Source: Pseudomonadota bacterium (GTDB taxonomy: Bacteria > Pseudomonadota > Gammaproteobacteria > Burkholderiales > Burkholderiaceae_C). Taken from it: 35,734 bases of DNA. The notes beneath the pieces are model-generated. The model had not been told where the DNA came from. It was given only the letters and a program-made list of their open reading frames with translations, and did not search any database. The position numbers and the translations under genes are program-made. The stretch is taken from NCBI GenBank assembly GCA_029779845.1, contig JAKOZT010000089.1, positions 1 through 35,734 on the forward strand, written 5' to 3'. Positions 1 to 11,844 of the stretch are shown here, one piece after another (the first letter of the stretch is position 1; every line of letters starts with the position of its first letter).

Positions 1-4107
<4,107 letters not shown>

Positions 4108-4139
4108 GACGGCCCTCTCGGCAGGGAGCAGGAGGGGCG

Positions 4140-4168
4140 AGCATAGCGACGGTGCTGCACTGCGGCAA
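4140..4168 (-). promoter_or_regulatory. Likely sigma-70 promoter of gltB
   Basis: On the minus strand a -35 box TTGCCG (4168-4163) and a -10 box TATGCT (4145-4140) are separated by exactly 17 bp; each matches the consensus at four of six positions. Transcription would begin about 25 bases before the gltB start. The promoter lies between the REP-like repeat and gltB, so gltB need not depend on transcription from the transposase-like gene. Based on pattern only. Confidence 0.5.
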
Positions 4169-4188
4169 GGAAAACAATGTGCATCTGA

Positions 4189-4232
4189 CCCCAATTAATT
4201 AAGCGCCATCTTTGACGTCAAATTAATTGGGG
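4189..4232. repeat. REP-like inverted repeat downstream of the RAYT-like gene
   Basis: A perfect 12-bp inverted repeat, CCCCAATTAATT (4189-4200) and AATTAATTGGGG (4221-4232), encloses a 20-bp spacer. A second 12-bp palindrome, TTTGACGTCAAA (4211-4222), is nested at its right side and overlaps the right arm by two bases. The element begins 5 bases beyond the stop codon of the transposase-like gene at 4238. RAYT genes are typically flanked by palindromic REP sequences that they recognise, so the position fits, but no second copy was found in this window. Confidence 0.65.
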
Positions 4233-4237
4233 ACATA

Positions 4238-4936
4238 TTAAACGGATGCGGTGGCGCCGGATTTGCGTGGCCGCCCCGGCGCCCGCGGCGCGAGCCGGCG
4301 TTGCAACTGTTGCGCCAGCTCGTTCAGGAACGCGGCATCGCCGAGCGGCCAGCCGCCGGCGAGTGCCGATTCCAGGCGCTTCGCCACGCCCTCTCCCAGC
4401 GGCTCGACCAGCCGTGCGCGATGCCGCGCCTCGCGCTCGAAGGGCGTGTTACCGGTGCGCCAGTACTCCGGGTGATCGGTGACCAGTTCGTCGCGTGCAC
4501 TGCCGCAGTGCATCGCGGCACTTGACCAGCGCCACGCGAGCACGTCTTCGCCTTCGCGCGCCGGCAGCTGCTCGGTGTATTGCAGCGCTTCGAGCAGGTG
4601 CGGCTCGGCCTGCACGATGGTCGAGCGGAAGCGCCCCGCCAACAGCGGACCGGCATGGCCGTGCAGGCTGCGCATCTCCACGGCGAAGCGGCGGCAGAGG
4701 TCTTGCACCAGGTGCGCCGGCGCTTGCGTGCTCCGTGGCGTCAGCAGCAGCAGGGCTCTCGAGCGGCCGAGCGCATAGGCGTGCAAGGCTACTTGGTGGC
4801 GCGGCAGTGCGGCGGCCAGCAATCCGCGCAGCAGATCGAGCTCACGCTCGCCGAGCTGCGCCGACACACCGGCGCACCAGCGCAGATCGAGAAGATGAAG
4901 CAGGCCCGCTGCCGCGCAGCGGGGTTGGCGCGCCAT
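4238..4936 (-). CDS. RAYT/Y1-transposase-like protein with substituted HUH histidines
   Basis: A 232-residue protein with the layout of REP-associated tyrosine transposases (Y1_Tnp, IS200/IS605 relatives): the opening MARQPR, the segment LHAYALGRSRALLLLTP (residues 51-67), RFRSTIVQAEPHLLEALQY (102-120), WRWSSA (135-140), GGWPLGD (194-200) and the closing APRAPGRPRK. Family members normally read AYVLMxNHVHLL in the first of these. Here the metal-binding His-x-His has become Arg60-Ala-Leu62, while the nucleophile Tyr120 is kept. The reading frame is open throughout. The ATG at 4936 was chosen because family proteins begin MARQPR and GGAG precedes it by about 11 bases; an upstream GTG at 4990 lies inside a palindrome and adds unlike sequence. 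It precedes gltB on the same strand. It may be a decaying transposase or a domesticated DNA-binding protein; the sequence cannot decide. Confidence 0.8.
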   Translation of the reverse strand: MARQPRCAAAGLLHLLDLRWCAGVSAQLGERELDLLRGLLAAALPRHQVALHAYALGRSRALLLLTPRSTQAPAHLVQDLCRRFAVEMRSLHGHAGPLLAGRFRSTIVQAEPHLLEALQYTEQLPAREGEDVLAWRWSSAAMHCGSARDELVTDHPEYWRTGNTPFEREARHRARLVEPLGEGVAKRLESALAGGWPLGDAAFLNELAQQLQRRLAPRAPGRPRKSGATASV

Positions 4937-4975
4937 GAGACGAGAACTCCGGTGGACGACTGACTTCCAAATGCA

Positions 4976-5005
4976 GAAGGGCGATGGCACGTGCCATCGC
5001 CCTTC
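4976..5005 (-). terminator. 30-bp perfect palindrome after pilY1, probable terminator hairpin
   Basis: GAAGGGCGATGGCAC (4976-4990) is followed directly by its exact reverse complement (4991-5005), giving a 15-bp stem with no unpaired spacer in DNA. It starts 41 bases beyond the pilY1 stop codon and precedes the transposase-like gene. A hairpin this strong probably ends the long pil transcript, but the following bases on the minus strand (TGCATTTGG) are not a clear U-tract, so Rho-assisted termination, mRNA protection or a protein-binding site are alternatives. Confidence 0.55.
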
Positions 5006-5046
5006 GCTGCCGGCGCCGAGTCTAGACCGGGCGCTCGGTGTCGTAC

Positions 5047-8000
5047 TCAGTTGCCCAGATTCACTTCGCGCCAGTTGATGCGGCGCAGGCCAGCGATAGA
5101 GCCAAAGTTGCCACGTGGATTCCCTACATTTCCCCCGCTATCTCCGATAATCAGCCAGGGTTTGCCGCCACCGCTGACGAAACGCATATTGGTGGTCGCG
5201 CCACCGGTGCTCTCGAGGTGATCCACGACCGCGTTCGAGTTGTCGATCAGCTTGGACAATCCCTGGACAAAATCGCCTGCGTAGATGCGGCTGATGCCTC
5301 CGGGTTTGCAGGGATCGGCAATGCTCGGCAAGGTCGGTGCGAAAGCAACGATGCCGAGGAACGTGGTTGGATCCAAGACGACGCGCCAGGCAATGCCGCT
5401 GCTGGCATCGCGGCCGAGGTCGGTGTAGAAGCCCATGCTGTTCGTCGCCGCGTTCGTCACTCCGGTCACCCAATTCGGGTTGGGCTCAAGATTGGCGCGC
5501 GTAATCGGAAAGTTGACACCCGCCGGAAGATCGGTCGCACGATTGAAGCGCACCGAATTGCCATCCTTGATGGCATAGAAGGTCTGCTCCTGCGTTGAGC
5601 TGCGGTCGTTCTGGCTGAGCAACTTGCCGGTACCGACCAGCAACACACGATGGCGAGTCTTGGGGTGCAATTCCGCTAGCGGCCGCGACGTGACCGGCTG
5701 CGGATCGCCATTACTGTCGGTCAGCCGCGCAAGCACGATCGGGTCGGGGTAGCTGCCAGAGGCTGCGCTGATATCGAAGCGCCACAGGTTCCCGTTCAGG
5801 TCGCCGCCATAAACAGCGTCGGCATAGCCATCGGTGTAGTCGAGCACGTAGGCGTTGATGTGCGCGAGGCCGGTGTCAACCGTCGTCAACCCGGTCTTGG
5901 TTGAGACAGCTTCCAGCAGCGCGCCATTGCGCGGGTTGACGAAGAAGATATAGCCACTGCCGTCGGCGTTGTTGTAGCCAGAGGGCAGGATCACCGTCCA
6001 GCCGTACTTGCGCGTCTTCACGATCACCGGCTCACCGAAGCTAAAGCCCATGCGTGAGTCGGTGAACTCCCACAGCACCTTCGAAGCAGCAATCGTTTCC
6101 TTCGCCGCCGCCGTCGAGGCCGCGGCGATGGTCGCCGGCGTGGTGATATCCAGCGCGTAGTAGCTGCGTCCGCCTTTGCCCAGCCCTCCCACGAGAATCG
6201 AGCGCCAGTCGGGCGTGCCCGAGCCGACGGCCGAGCCAGTCCAGGTACGAGTGAAATCGACATCGAAGTTGGCCGGTGTAGCGTTCACCAGGAAGTGGTG
6301 ATCCATGTCCGGATTGCCCAGCAACGCAAGACCGTCCACCGCAGGCGTCGCGGGGCTACTCGGCCCGCTGAAAATTGCATTGGGCACATAAGCGAAGATC
6401 TCCTGCCCCGCGTTCGTGCTCGTCAGGTCGCCATTGAAAGCATGCAGCATGCCGTCATTGGAGCCGACGTAGACCACCGTGCCGCGATTCTTGTGAAGGG
6501 TCTTGAATGCGCTGTAGCCGGGATTCAGCCCGTCCGCGAGCACGAACGACGGTGCTCCAACAGGCTTGGCCTGCGCTCCAACGATGTCGCCCAGTAGCGC
6601 ATCCCGCTTGCGGTAAGCGTGCGAACTACCCGTAGCCGTCGAATCGGTCTCGTGGGTGCGGTCGCCACGCAGATAGTTGAGATAGTCGACACGGTCGTCG
6701 CCGCTACGATAAGGCGTGTCGAGTGCATTGAGTTGCGCCGCCGTCAGGTTGCCGGAGCGAAACGGCACGCCCACCGCGCCGCTCCAGGTAACCATCGCGC
6801 GGTTGGTGTTCCAGCCGGTGCCTGCGAGTTGCGTCGCGAGCTTGGTCTTGGCACGCCAACGCTCCGCCAGCGACGGTGTCCCGTCGGTGGCGAAGTTCAA
6901 CTCACTGGCGATGACGTCGCCGGTCCAATTGCTTTCGTCGTATTGCGCACCGAAACTCGCGTTACCCGAGAGAGCCACCTGCGGCAACGAGGTCGAGAAC
7001 GAGGTCGTGAAGGCCGCGCTCAGCGCGTTGATGCGCTGGAAGGCCTTCGTCAGACCCGTGATCATCTGATCCGGGTTGCCGGCGGTGAAGTAGTTGTCGG
7101 GGCGCGGTTGACCCGACAAGGTTTCGCCGTTGGTCGACCACCAGGCCTGCGGCAACGGCGTGGTGTTGGCAAAGCTGTACGCCGGCGTCGCAGGCGGAAT
7201 GAAGCCGCCGTACTTGGCCGTCAGGTAGAACTGGTTGTTCGTGACGAAGGGCTGCTCTAGAACGTCGACCCAGAGTGTCTGGATGGTCTGCTTATCCAGC
7301 GTGCGTGCGACGCCTACGGTGTCAGGGCGGATGTCGTTGACGTTGGCCCAGTAGGCCAAGCCGACCATGCCCGCCGAGTTGTTGCGGCCACTGTAGTCGT
7401 TGGCGTTCGGAGCACTGAGCCCCTGTAGTGCGAACGCCAGATTGGTGGCCGCCTGCGCGTCGACCACCGTATCTCCTGAGATGGAGGCCGGCTTGGTCGG
7501 TTCGAGACTGGTGCCCGTCGCCCCGGGAATGTTCTTGTCGGCGTGGGTGTAGATGTCACCGATGCCGAGGATGAAGTTCTTCTGGCATGAGTACTGAATC
7601 GGATCGTCCCAGTTCCGAACCACCGGGAAACCGTCCAGTGCCTGGTCCACCGTAGTGGTGTTGCGCAAGATGTTCCACTCGGGCACGGCGCCGATATTGC
7701 GGAAATAGCGCTGAGCTGCGTAGTACAGTTCACTCACCGGGTCATTGCCCTTGTAGCCGTTGCCGGTGATCTGGCCGAACTTGTTCAGATAGTTGGCCAC
7801 GCCGCTGTTGACGATCGCAGTCGCCGGCGCATATGCGCTGTTGGTCGCGGTGGCATCGGCAGGGTCGGGGTTGATGACGAAGATGCCGGTGTTCGGGTCC
7901 CACTCCGCCGCAGTGTTGGTTACATCCGGTGCACTGGGCACGGGATATGTCGGGCCAACGTACTTCATGCGTGCGCGCAACACCGCACCATCGCGGCCAT

Positions 8001-8874
8001 TGCCGGACTGGTTCAGATAGCCGAAGGCCGCGAAACGCAATCTCTGCGAATACTGCTGCATCAGTCCCTCGGGCTTCCAGTTGTTGCCGTACTTCTTGCA
8101 ATTCGCCTCCACGCCGCCCGGGGCAGTAGGATCGCAGACCTTTACGCGGATCGGAATACGGTAGACGGTCGCTGGATTGAATGCCGCGCCGGGATCGAAG
8201 TTGGTCGTGGCGGGAACCGCCGCATTGATCGCGCCGACATTGCCGTTCACGGTGAAGAGCATGTCGAACCCGGCGCCGTTGATGCGCATGTTGAACGCCG
8301 CGTACGCTCCGAATGGCGTCGCCCCCGCGATCTGCGCGGCCGACAGACTCTTGTTCGGGAAAAGCTGGCCGGTGGCCGGGTGATTGGCCTTCTGCAACAC
8401 GGTGAGAGCGAGTTCATCGCGCGTGCGGAAGCCACCAGTCATCACGAGGCGGAACGGGTCGATCGTCTGCGTGGCAGCCCAGTTCAGAAAGTTACCGCTC
8501 CACCTGTTCGTGCAGGTGCGGTTGGTCGCCACGGCAGCCGGGACGAAGTATCGGTTCGCCGCGACAGTAGCGTGATACTGATAGTCGTAGCACTTGTTGG
8601 GGTCGAAGTACCCCTTGTAGGTATTCGCGCTGGTATAGGCACCGGCTACCGCCACAGGGTAGGCGTCGCGCTCGGCCGTTGGCCACTCCACAGACAGCGC
8701 CAGCGCCACGTTGCCCAGGATGGCGCTGCGCGAGAACACCGGGGCATCGGCCAGTACCGTAGCCGCCACAGCCGGGTGGCTGCCGACAAGCGCGGCGAGA
8801 GCAGCGATACCAGCCGCGGCACGGGCGCGCAAGCGGCTCATCGGGGCGGTTTTCGTTCCGAGAGTGGCGTTCAT
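5047..8874 (-). CDS. pilY1: Type IV pilus tip-associated protein PilY1
   Basis: A 1275-residue PilC/PilY1-family protein, expected at the pilus tip or on the outer membrane, where it promotes pilus extension and adhesion. The start at 8874 (MNATLGTKTAP) gives a signal peptide ending near SHPAVAA; upstream codons in the same frame overlap pilX and look like a shadow. The N-terminal half has the segments YFDPNKCYDY, NRWSGNFLNWAATQTIDPFR and CQKNFILGIGD. I see no Asp-x-Ser-x-Ser MIDAS motif where PilY1 proteins with a von Willebrand A domain have it; the corresponding stretch reads GNVALALSVEWPTAERD. The C-terminal half is the PilC beta-propeller with VYVGSNDGMLHAFNG and the calcium-loop-like segment DYTDGYADAVYGGD (residues 1012-1025) before LNGNLWRFD. 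It is the last gene of the minor-pilin cluster, with 59 bases between the pilX stop and its start. Confidence 0.95.
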   Translation of the reverse strand: MNATLGTKTAPMSRLRARAAAGIAALAALVGSHPAVAATVLADAPVFSRSAILGNVALALSVEWPTAERDAYPVAVAGAYTSANTYKGYFDPNKCYDYQYHATVAANRYFVPAAVATNRTCTNRWSGNFLNWAATQTIDPFRLVMTGGFRTRDELALTVLQKANHPATGQLFPNKSLSAAQIAGATPFGAYAAFNMRINGAGFDMLFTVNGNVGAINAAVPATTNFDPGAAFNPATVYRIPIRVKVCDPTAPGGVEANCKKYGNNWKPEGLMQQYSQRLRFAAFGYLNQSGNGRDGAVLRARMKYVGPTYPVPSAPDVTNTAAEWDPNTGIFVINPDPADATATNSAYAPATAIVNSGVANYLNKFGQITGNGYKGNDPVSELYYAAQRYFRNIGAVPEWNILRNTTTVDQALDGFPVVRNWDDPIQYSCQKNFILGIGDIYTHADKNIPGATGTSLEPTKPASISGDTVVDAQAATNLAFALQGLSAPNANDYSGRNNSAGMVGLAYWANVNDIRPDTVGVARTLDKQTIQTLWVDVLEQPFVTNNQFYLTAKYGGFIPPATPAYSFANTTPLPQAWWSTNGETLSGQPRPDNYFTAGNPDQMITGLTKAFQRINALSAAFTTSFSTSLPQVALSGNASFGAQYDESNWTGDVIASELNFATDGTPSLAERWRAKTKLATQLAGTGWNTNRAMVTWSGAVGVPFRSGNLTAAQLNALDTPYRSGDDRVDYLNYLRGDRTHETDSTATGSSHAYRKRDALLGDIVGAQAKPVGAPSFVLADGLNPGYSAFKTLHKNRGTVVYVGSNDGMLHAFNGDLTSTNAGQEIFAYVPNAIFSGPSSPATPAVDGLALLGNPDMDHHFLVNATPANFDVDFTRTWTGSAVGSGTPDWRSILVGGLGKGGRSYYALDITTPATIAAASTAAAKETIAASKVLWEFTDSRMGFSFGEPVIVKTRKYGWTVILPSGYNNADGSGYIFFVNPRNGALLEAVSTKTGLTTVDTGLAHINAYVLDYTDGYADAVYGGDLNGNLWRFDISAASGSYPDPIVLARLTDSNGDPQPVTSRPLAELHPKTRHRVLLVGTGKLLSQNDRSSTQEQTFYAIKDGNSVRFNRATDLPAGVNFPITRANLEPNPNWVTGVTNAATNSMGFYTDLGRDASSGIAWRVVLDPTTFLGIVAFAPTLPSIADPCKPGGISRIYAGDFVQGLSKLIDNSNAVVDHLESTGGATTNMRFVSGGGKPWLIIGDSGGNVGNPRGNFGSIAGLRRINWREVNLGN

Positions 8875-8933
8875 CGGATCAGCCTTTGAAGCGAGAAGAG
8901 GGGACAGTTCCGTACAGAGCGAGGGTTCAAGCC

Positions 8934-9590
8934 TCAGTTGTCGCAGCAACCGTAAGTGGTCTGGAAGAACGACTGCGTACCGCGCGGGCCGGTCGCCCTG
9001 ATGCTGATGCGGTACACAACGTATTGCGGCGCCGCCCCCGCCAAGCCGGCGCCGGCGCCGCCGGCGGCCACGCCGCTCCTTTGCGAAGCGTTCAGTGACT
9101 GCGACGAACTGCCGCCGGCCGGCGGACCGCCGTCGACCAGCGTGCAGCGCTCGGCGCCCAGCGTGGAGTCGTCGCCGGTTTCGCTGCACTGGCGGTCGAC
9201 CACATAGAGCAGTTTGATGTCCCGGGCGGCAGTCACCTCACCGATGGTTCCCAGCGCTGGCGGCAGCGTATTGCCGCCCAGCAGCACCAGCGGAATGCCC
9301 TGCGCGTTGCTTGGCAGAACAACCGAGCTGTAGTTGCGTGCCGCGTCGTTCGCGCCGCGTGCGGCGCGCGCCGCCAGCGCTCCGGTGGCGCGGAAGTCGC
9401 TGAGGATGTTCTCGACTGCCAGTTCGCTCTGCTGCGCCAGGTCGCGCTTGAACGACAGGTTGCCGGCGGTAACCATCGAGGTGTCGAACGAGCGGATCAG
9501 CGCCACGGCGCCGACCAGCATGACAAGCAGAATCAGCAGCGTCGTCACCAGGACAACACCGCGTTCGGTGCGCGGGTCGGTGTGCTTCAT
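8934..9590 (-). CDS. pilX: Minor pilin / pilus assembly protein PilX
   Basis: This 218-residue protein has a class III prepilin leader, MKHTDPRTERG, followed by the hydrophobic helix VVLVTTLLILLVMLVGAVAL. Position 5 of the mature protein is Thr instead of the usual Glu. Loss of Glu5 is characteristic of the PilX/GspK group, which sits at the very tip of the minor-pilin complex. The globular part has Cys pairs, including CC in the final YGCCDN. Its ATG overlaps the pilW stop as ATGA, so the two are probably translationally coupled. The name rests on the leader, the size and the position between pilW and pilY1. Confidence 0.9.
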   Translation of the reverse strand: MKHTDPRTERGVVLVTTLLILLVMLVGAVALIRSFDTSMVTAGNLSFKRDLAQQSELAVENILSDFRATGALAARAARGANDAARNYSSVVLPSNAQGIPLVLLGGNTLPPALGTIGEVTAARDIKLLYVVDRQCSETGDDSTLGAERCTLVDGGPPAGGSSSQSLNASQRSGVAAGGAGAGLAGAAPQYVVYRISIRATGPRGTQSFFQTTYGCCDN

Positions 9591-10807
9591 AGCGGAGGCA
9601 GCATGAGGATGTTGCGCAGTGGCACGGTCAGCTCGACGGTGCGATGGCGCTGGTGGCGGTTTTCGCCGGCCACGTTGAGATACACGGTCACCTGATTGGC
9701 CGCCGGCAGATCGCCGAACAGCGTCAGACTGGTCGGCGCGACCATCTCTTGCTCGACCAGCGCTGAGCGCAGCACCAGGCCGACGCGGATCGCAACGATC
9801 TGGCGCAAGCGCGCTTTGGAGACGGCCGAGCCGTTCATCAACGTGGCTCCGTCCCAGCCGCCGACGTCGGGCGACTGCCAAGCGTCGAGCATGCCATCGT
9901 CGTTGGTATCAATGCCGTACAGAGCGCGTAGCACGCGCACGCCATCGGCAATCGGCTCGACGATGTTCTGGCCGTTCGTGAGCAGCAGATCGTGGCGGAA
10001 CAGCGTCGAGTTGTCGCCGACGCCCAGCATGGTGAACTCGGGGGGGTTGCCGTTGCCCGGATTGCCGAGCGTGAAGGTGAGGGGCTGCCCTGCGTTGAGC
10101 AAGGCCAGCGATGTGTTGGGGCCGGTGGCGGTGAAATAGGCGCCGGCCAGTGGCAGCAACGGACCGCACACCGTTGTCGGTGTCGCCGCGCCTGGATCAC
10201 CGGCACACGGCACCTTGGCTGCCGACACTTGGCTGAGCAGACACTCGCCGCCGTCGTTGATCATCAGCAAATCGCCGGCGCGGTAGCCGATGGTGTTGGT
10301 CAGGCGCAGATCGGCAGCACCGATGCTGCCCGGCAGAACGGTGGATAGCACTTCGCCGAAGCCGGATGCACCACTCATCACCATGATCACGTCGGAGCCG
10401 GCGGTAGAGGCCCCGGGGAAGATCGCCACCGGTGCCAGCCGCAGCTCGCGCGGAACCGCGGTGAACGGGGCCGGGAAGGCATTGGTGCGCGGCAGCGTCT
10501 CGCCGGTGGCCCCGAGCCGTGCGCTGATGCGGCAGCCGCCCGGGCTGGGTTCTTCCGGGCGACTCAGCCCCTGTGCAAAGCCCGTGCCGGCGCTGCGCAG
10601 GATGCGGTCGAGCACGTACACGCTGTAGGCACCCGACTGACTCACGTCGTTGACGCCGGTCAGCGATCGCTTGCGCCCTTCGCTGGCGATCAGCACCTGG
10701 AAGATCGCCAGGGTCAGCACCAAGCCGATGGCCACGCCGACCATTAATTCGATCAGCGAGAAACCCCGGCTCTTGCGCGGCGAAGCAATGTAGGAGGAAG
10801 AGACCAT
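9587..10807 (-). CDS. pilW: Minor pilin PilW
   Basis: A 406-residue minor pilin that helps prime pilus assembly. The leader ends at Gly15 in SPRKSRG, followed by FSLIELMVGVAIGLVL with the standard Phe+1 and Glu+5. The length and the segment YGIDTNDDGMLD are typical of PilW. Residues 300-308 (DTNDDGMLD) resemble an EF-hand or dockerin calcium loop. The start at 10807 was chosen because it gives a normal prepilin leader and its A is shared with the TGA stop of pilV (TGATG); the open frame upstream lies inside pilV. It overlaps pilX by 4 bases. Confidence 0.94.
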   Translation of the reverse strand: MVSSSYIASPRKSRGFSLIELMVGVAIGLVLTLAIFQVLIASEGRKRSLTGVNDVSQSGAYSVYVLDRILRSAGTGFAQGLSRPEEPSPGGCRISARLGATGETLPRTNAFPAPFTAVPRELRLAPVAIFPGASTAGSDVIMVMSGASGFGEVLSTVLPGSIGAADLRLTNTIGYRAGDLLMINDGGECLLSQVSAAKVPCAGDPGAATPTTVCGPLLPLAGAYFTATGPNTSLALLNAGQPLTFTLGNPGNGNPPEFTMLGVGDNSTLFRHDLLLTNGQNIVEPIADGVRVLRALYGIDTNDDGMLDAWQSPDVGGWDGATLMNGSAVSKARLRQIVAIRVGLVLRSALVEQEMVAPTSLTLFGDLPAANQVTVYLNVAGENRHQRHRTVELTVPLRNILMLPPL

Positions 10808-11259
10808 CACATCTCCTCGGCAGTCAGCACCACGTCGGTCACCAGACGGGATGAATCCTGACTGGGCGGCGCTGCCGGGTGGCGCCAAGTGATGGTGATC
10901 GTCGCCACGTTGGGGGTTGCGCCGGCGGTCACGTCGACTTCCGCAGTGGGCAAGCCCAGCCCGTTGGGCTGGAGCGTGACCGGGTCGATGCCTTGCACAC
11001 GCTGCTCGAAGGCGGTCAGTTGCGCAGGCGGCAGCGTGGTACTGCGCGCGAGGCGCATCTGCGCAGCGAGGTCATCGGCGAACAGCGCGGCGCGGTTACG
11101 GTCGTCGGCGTCGAGCGAGAACTGGATGGCGCGCGCCTGCAAGGCAACCACGCCGAGGATGCCGAACGACATGATCAGCACCGACACCAGCACCTCGATG
11201 AGCGTGACACCGCGCTGCGGGCCGCTGCGATGAGTTGGGAACTTGCGCATCTTCAGCAT
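10807..11259 (-). CDS. pilV: Minor pilin PilV
   Basis: A 150-residue type IV minor pilin with a leader ending at Gly17 (SGPQRG) and mature start VTLIEVLVSVLIMSFGILGVVALQ, which is the PilV pattern. Mature position 1 is Val, not Phe, while Glu5 is kept. The start could be 11259 (MLKMRKF) or 11250 (MRKF); neither has a clear ribosome-binding site, and the first lies 3 bases after the fimT stop, suggesting coupled translation. It belongs to the pilE-fimT-pilV-pilW-pilX-pilY1 cluster. Confidence 0.93.
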   Translation of the reverse strand: MLKMRKFPTHRSGPQRGVTLIEVLVSVLIMSFGILGVVALQARAIQFSLDADDRNRAALFADDLAAQMRLARSTTLPPAQLTAFEQRVQGIDPVTLQPNGLGLPTAEVDVTAGATPNVATITITWRHPAAPPSQDSSRLVTDVVLTAEEM

Positions 11260-11262
11260 CCG

Positions 11263-11844
11263 TCAGGGGGGAGGGCAACCATCGGGGTTGGTGGCCGACA
11301 GAACCTTGTCGCGGTCGCACATGCGGGTGCGGCCGCCGAGGGTCACGTTGATGCTCAAGCGGCGCAGGTCGGTCATGCCCAGCGGGCCGTTCACGTCGTA
11401 GTTCGCAACTGCCGCTGCACAGCCTTGGGCCACGATGGTGGCTTGCTGGCCCGCGACGTTGAAGCAGATCGCTGCGGGTCCGGTGATCGTCACACCTGGA
11501 GCCACGTCGGAGAACGCGCCGCCACGCAGGAACTCGGGATCCTCGTCTGGCAGCACCGGCACCGTGTGCATGCCCCAGTTGACGCCATTGGTTGCCGCCG
11601 CGGCACCGATGCCGGGCTCGGCGTTGGTGAGGAAGAACACCACGGTGCGATTGCGCCGCACCGCTTCGGCCTGCGCCTGGCGCACGCCGTTCTGCAGGGC
11701 CTCGGCCACCGAGCGCACGCGCGTGTTCTGGATCCAGGTGCGGAAGTCGGGCAGCGCCAGGAAGAACAGGATGGCGAGCACCGTGATCGCGACCATCAGC
11801 TCGACGAGCGTGAAGCCCCGCTGGCGGGCAAACCTCGTCAGCAT
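11263..11844 (-). CDS. fimT: FimT/FimU-like minor pilin (GspH-type)
   Basis: A 193-residue pseudopilin-like protein with leader MLTRFARQRG and mature start FTLVELMVAITVLAILFFLALPDFR. The following segment, RVRSVAEALQNGVRQAQAEAVRRN, is the conserved helix of the GspH/FimT family. The C-terminal part has Cys residues in AAICFN, QGCAA, RMCDRD and DGCPPP, which could form disulfides. FimT-type proteins are minor pilus components, and some bind DNA during natural transformation. FimT and FimU are hard to separate by eye, so the symbol is approximate. Its start overlaps the end of pilE by 7 bases. Confidence 0.85.
   Translation of the reverse strand: MLTRFARQRGFTLVELMVAITVLAILFFLALPDFRTWIQNTRVRSVAEALQNGVRQAQAEAVRRNRTVVFFLTNAEPGIGAAAATNGVNWGMHTVPVLPDEDPEFLRGGAFSDVAPGVTITGPAAICFNVAGQQATIVAQGCAAAVANYDVNGPLGMTDLRRLSINVTLGGRTRMCDRDKVLSATNPDGCPPP

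Noticed and set aside
4937..4990. Longer start at 4990 for the RAYT-like gene
   Set aside because: The GTG lies inside the 30-bp palindrome and the extra 18 residues do not resemble the family, whose proteins begin at MARQPR.
8875..9189. N-terminal extension of pilY1 to a start at 9189
   Set aside because: The added residues are Arg/Gly-rich, lie inside pilX in another frame, and would bury the signal peptide that begins at 8874.
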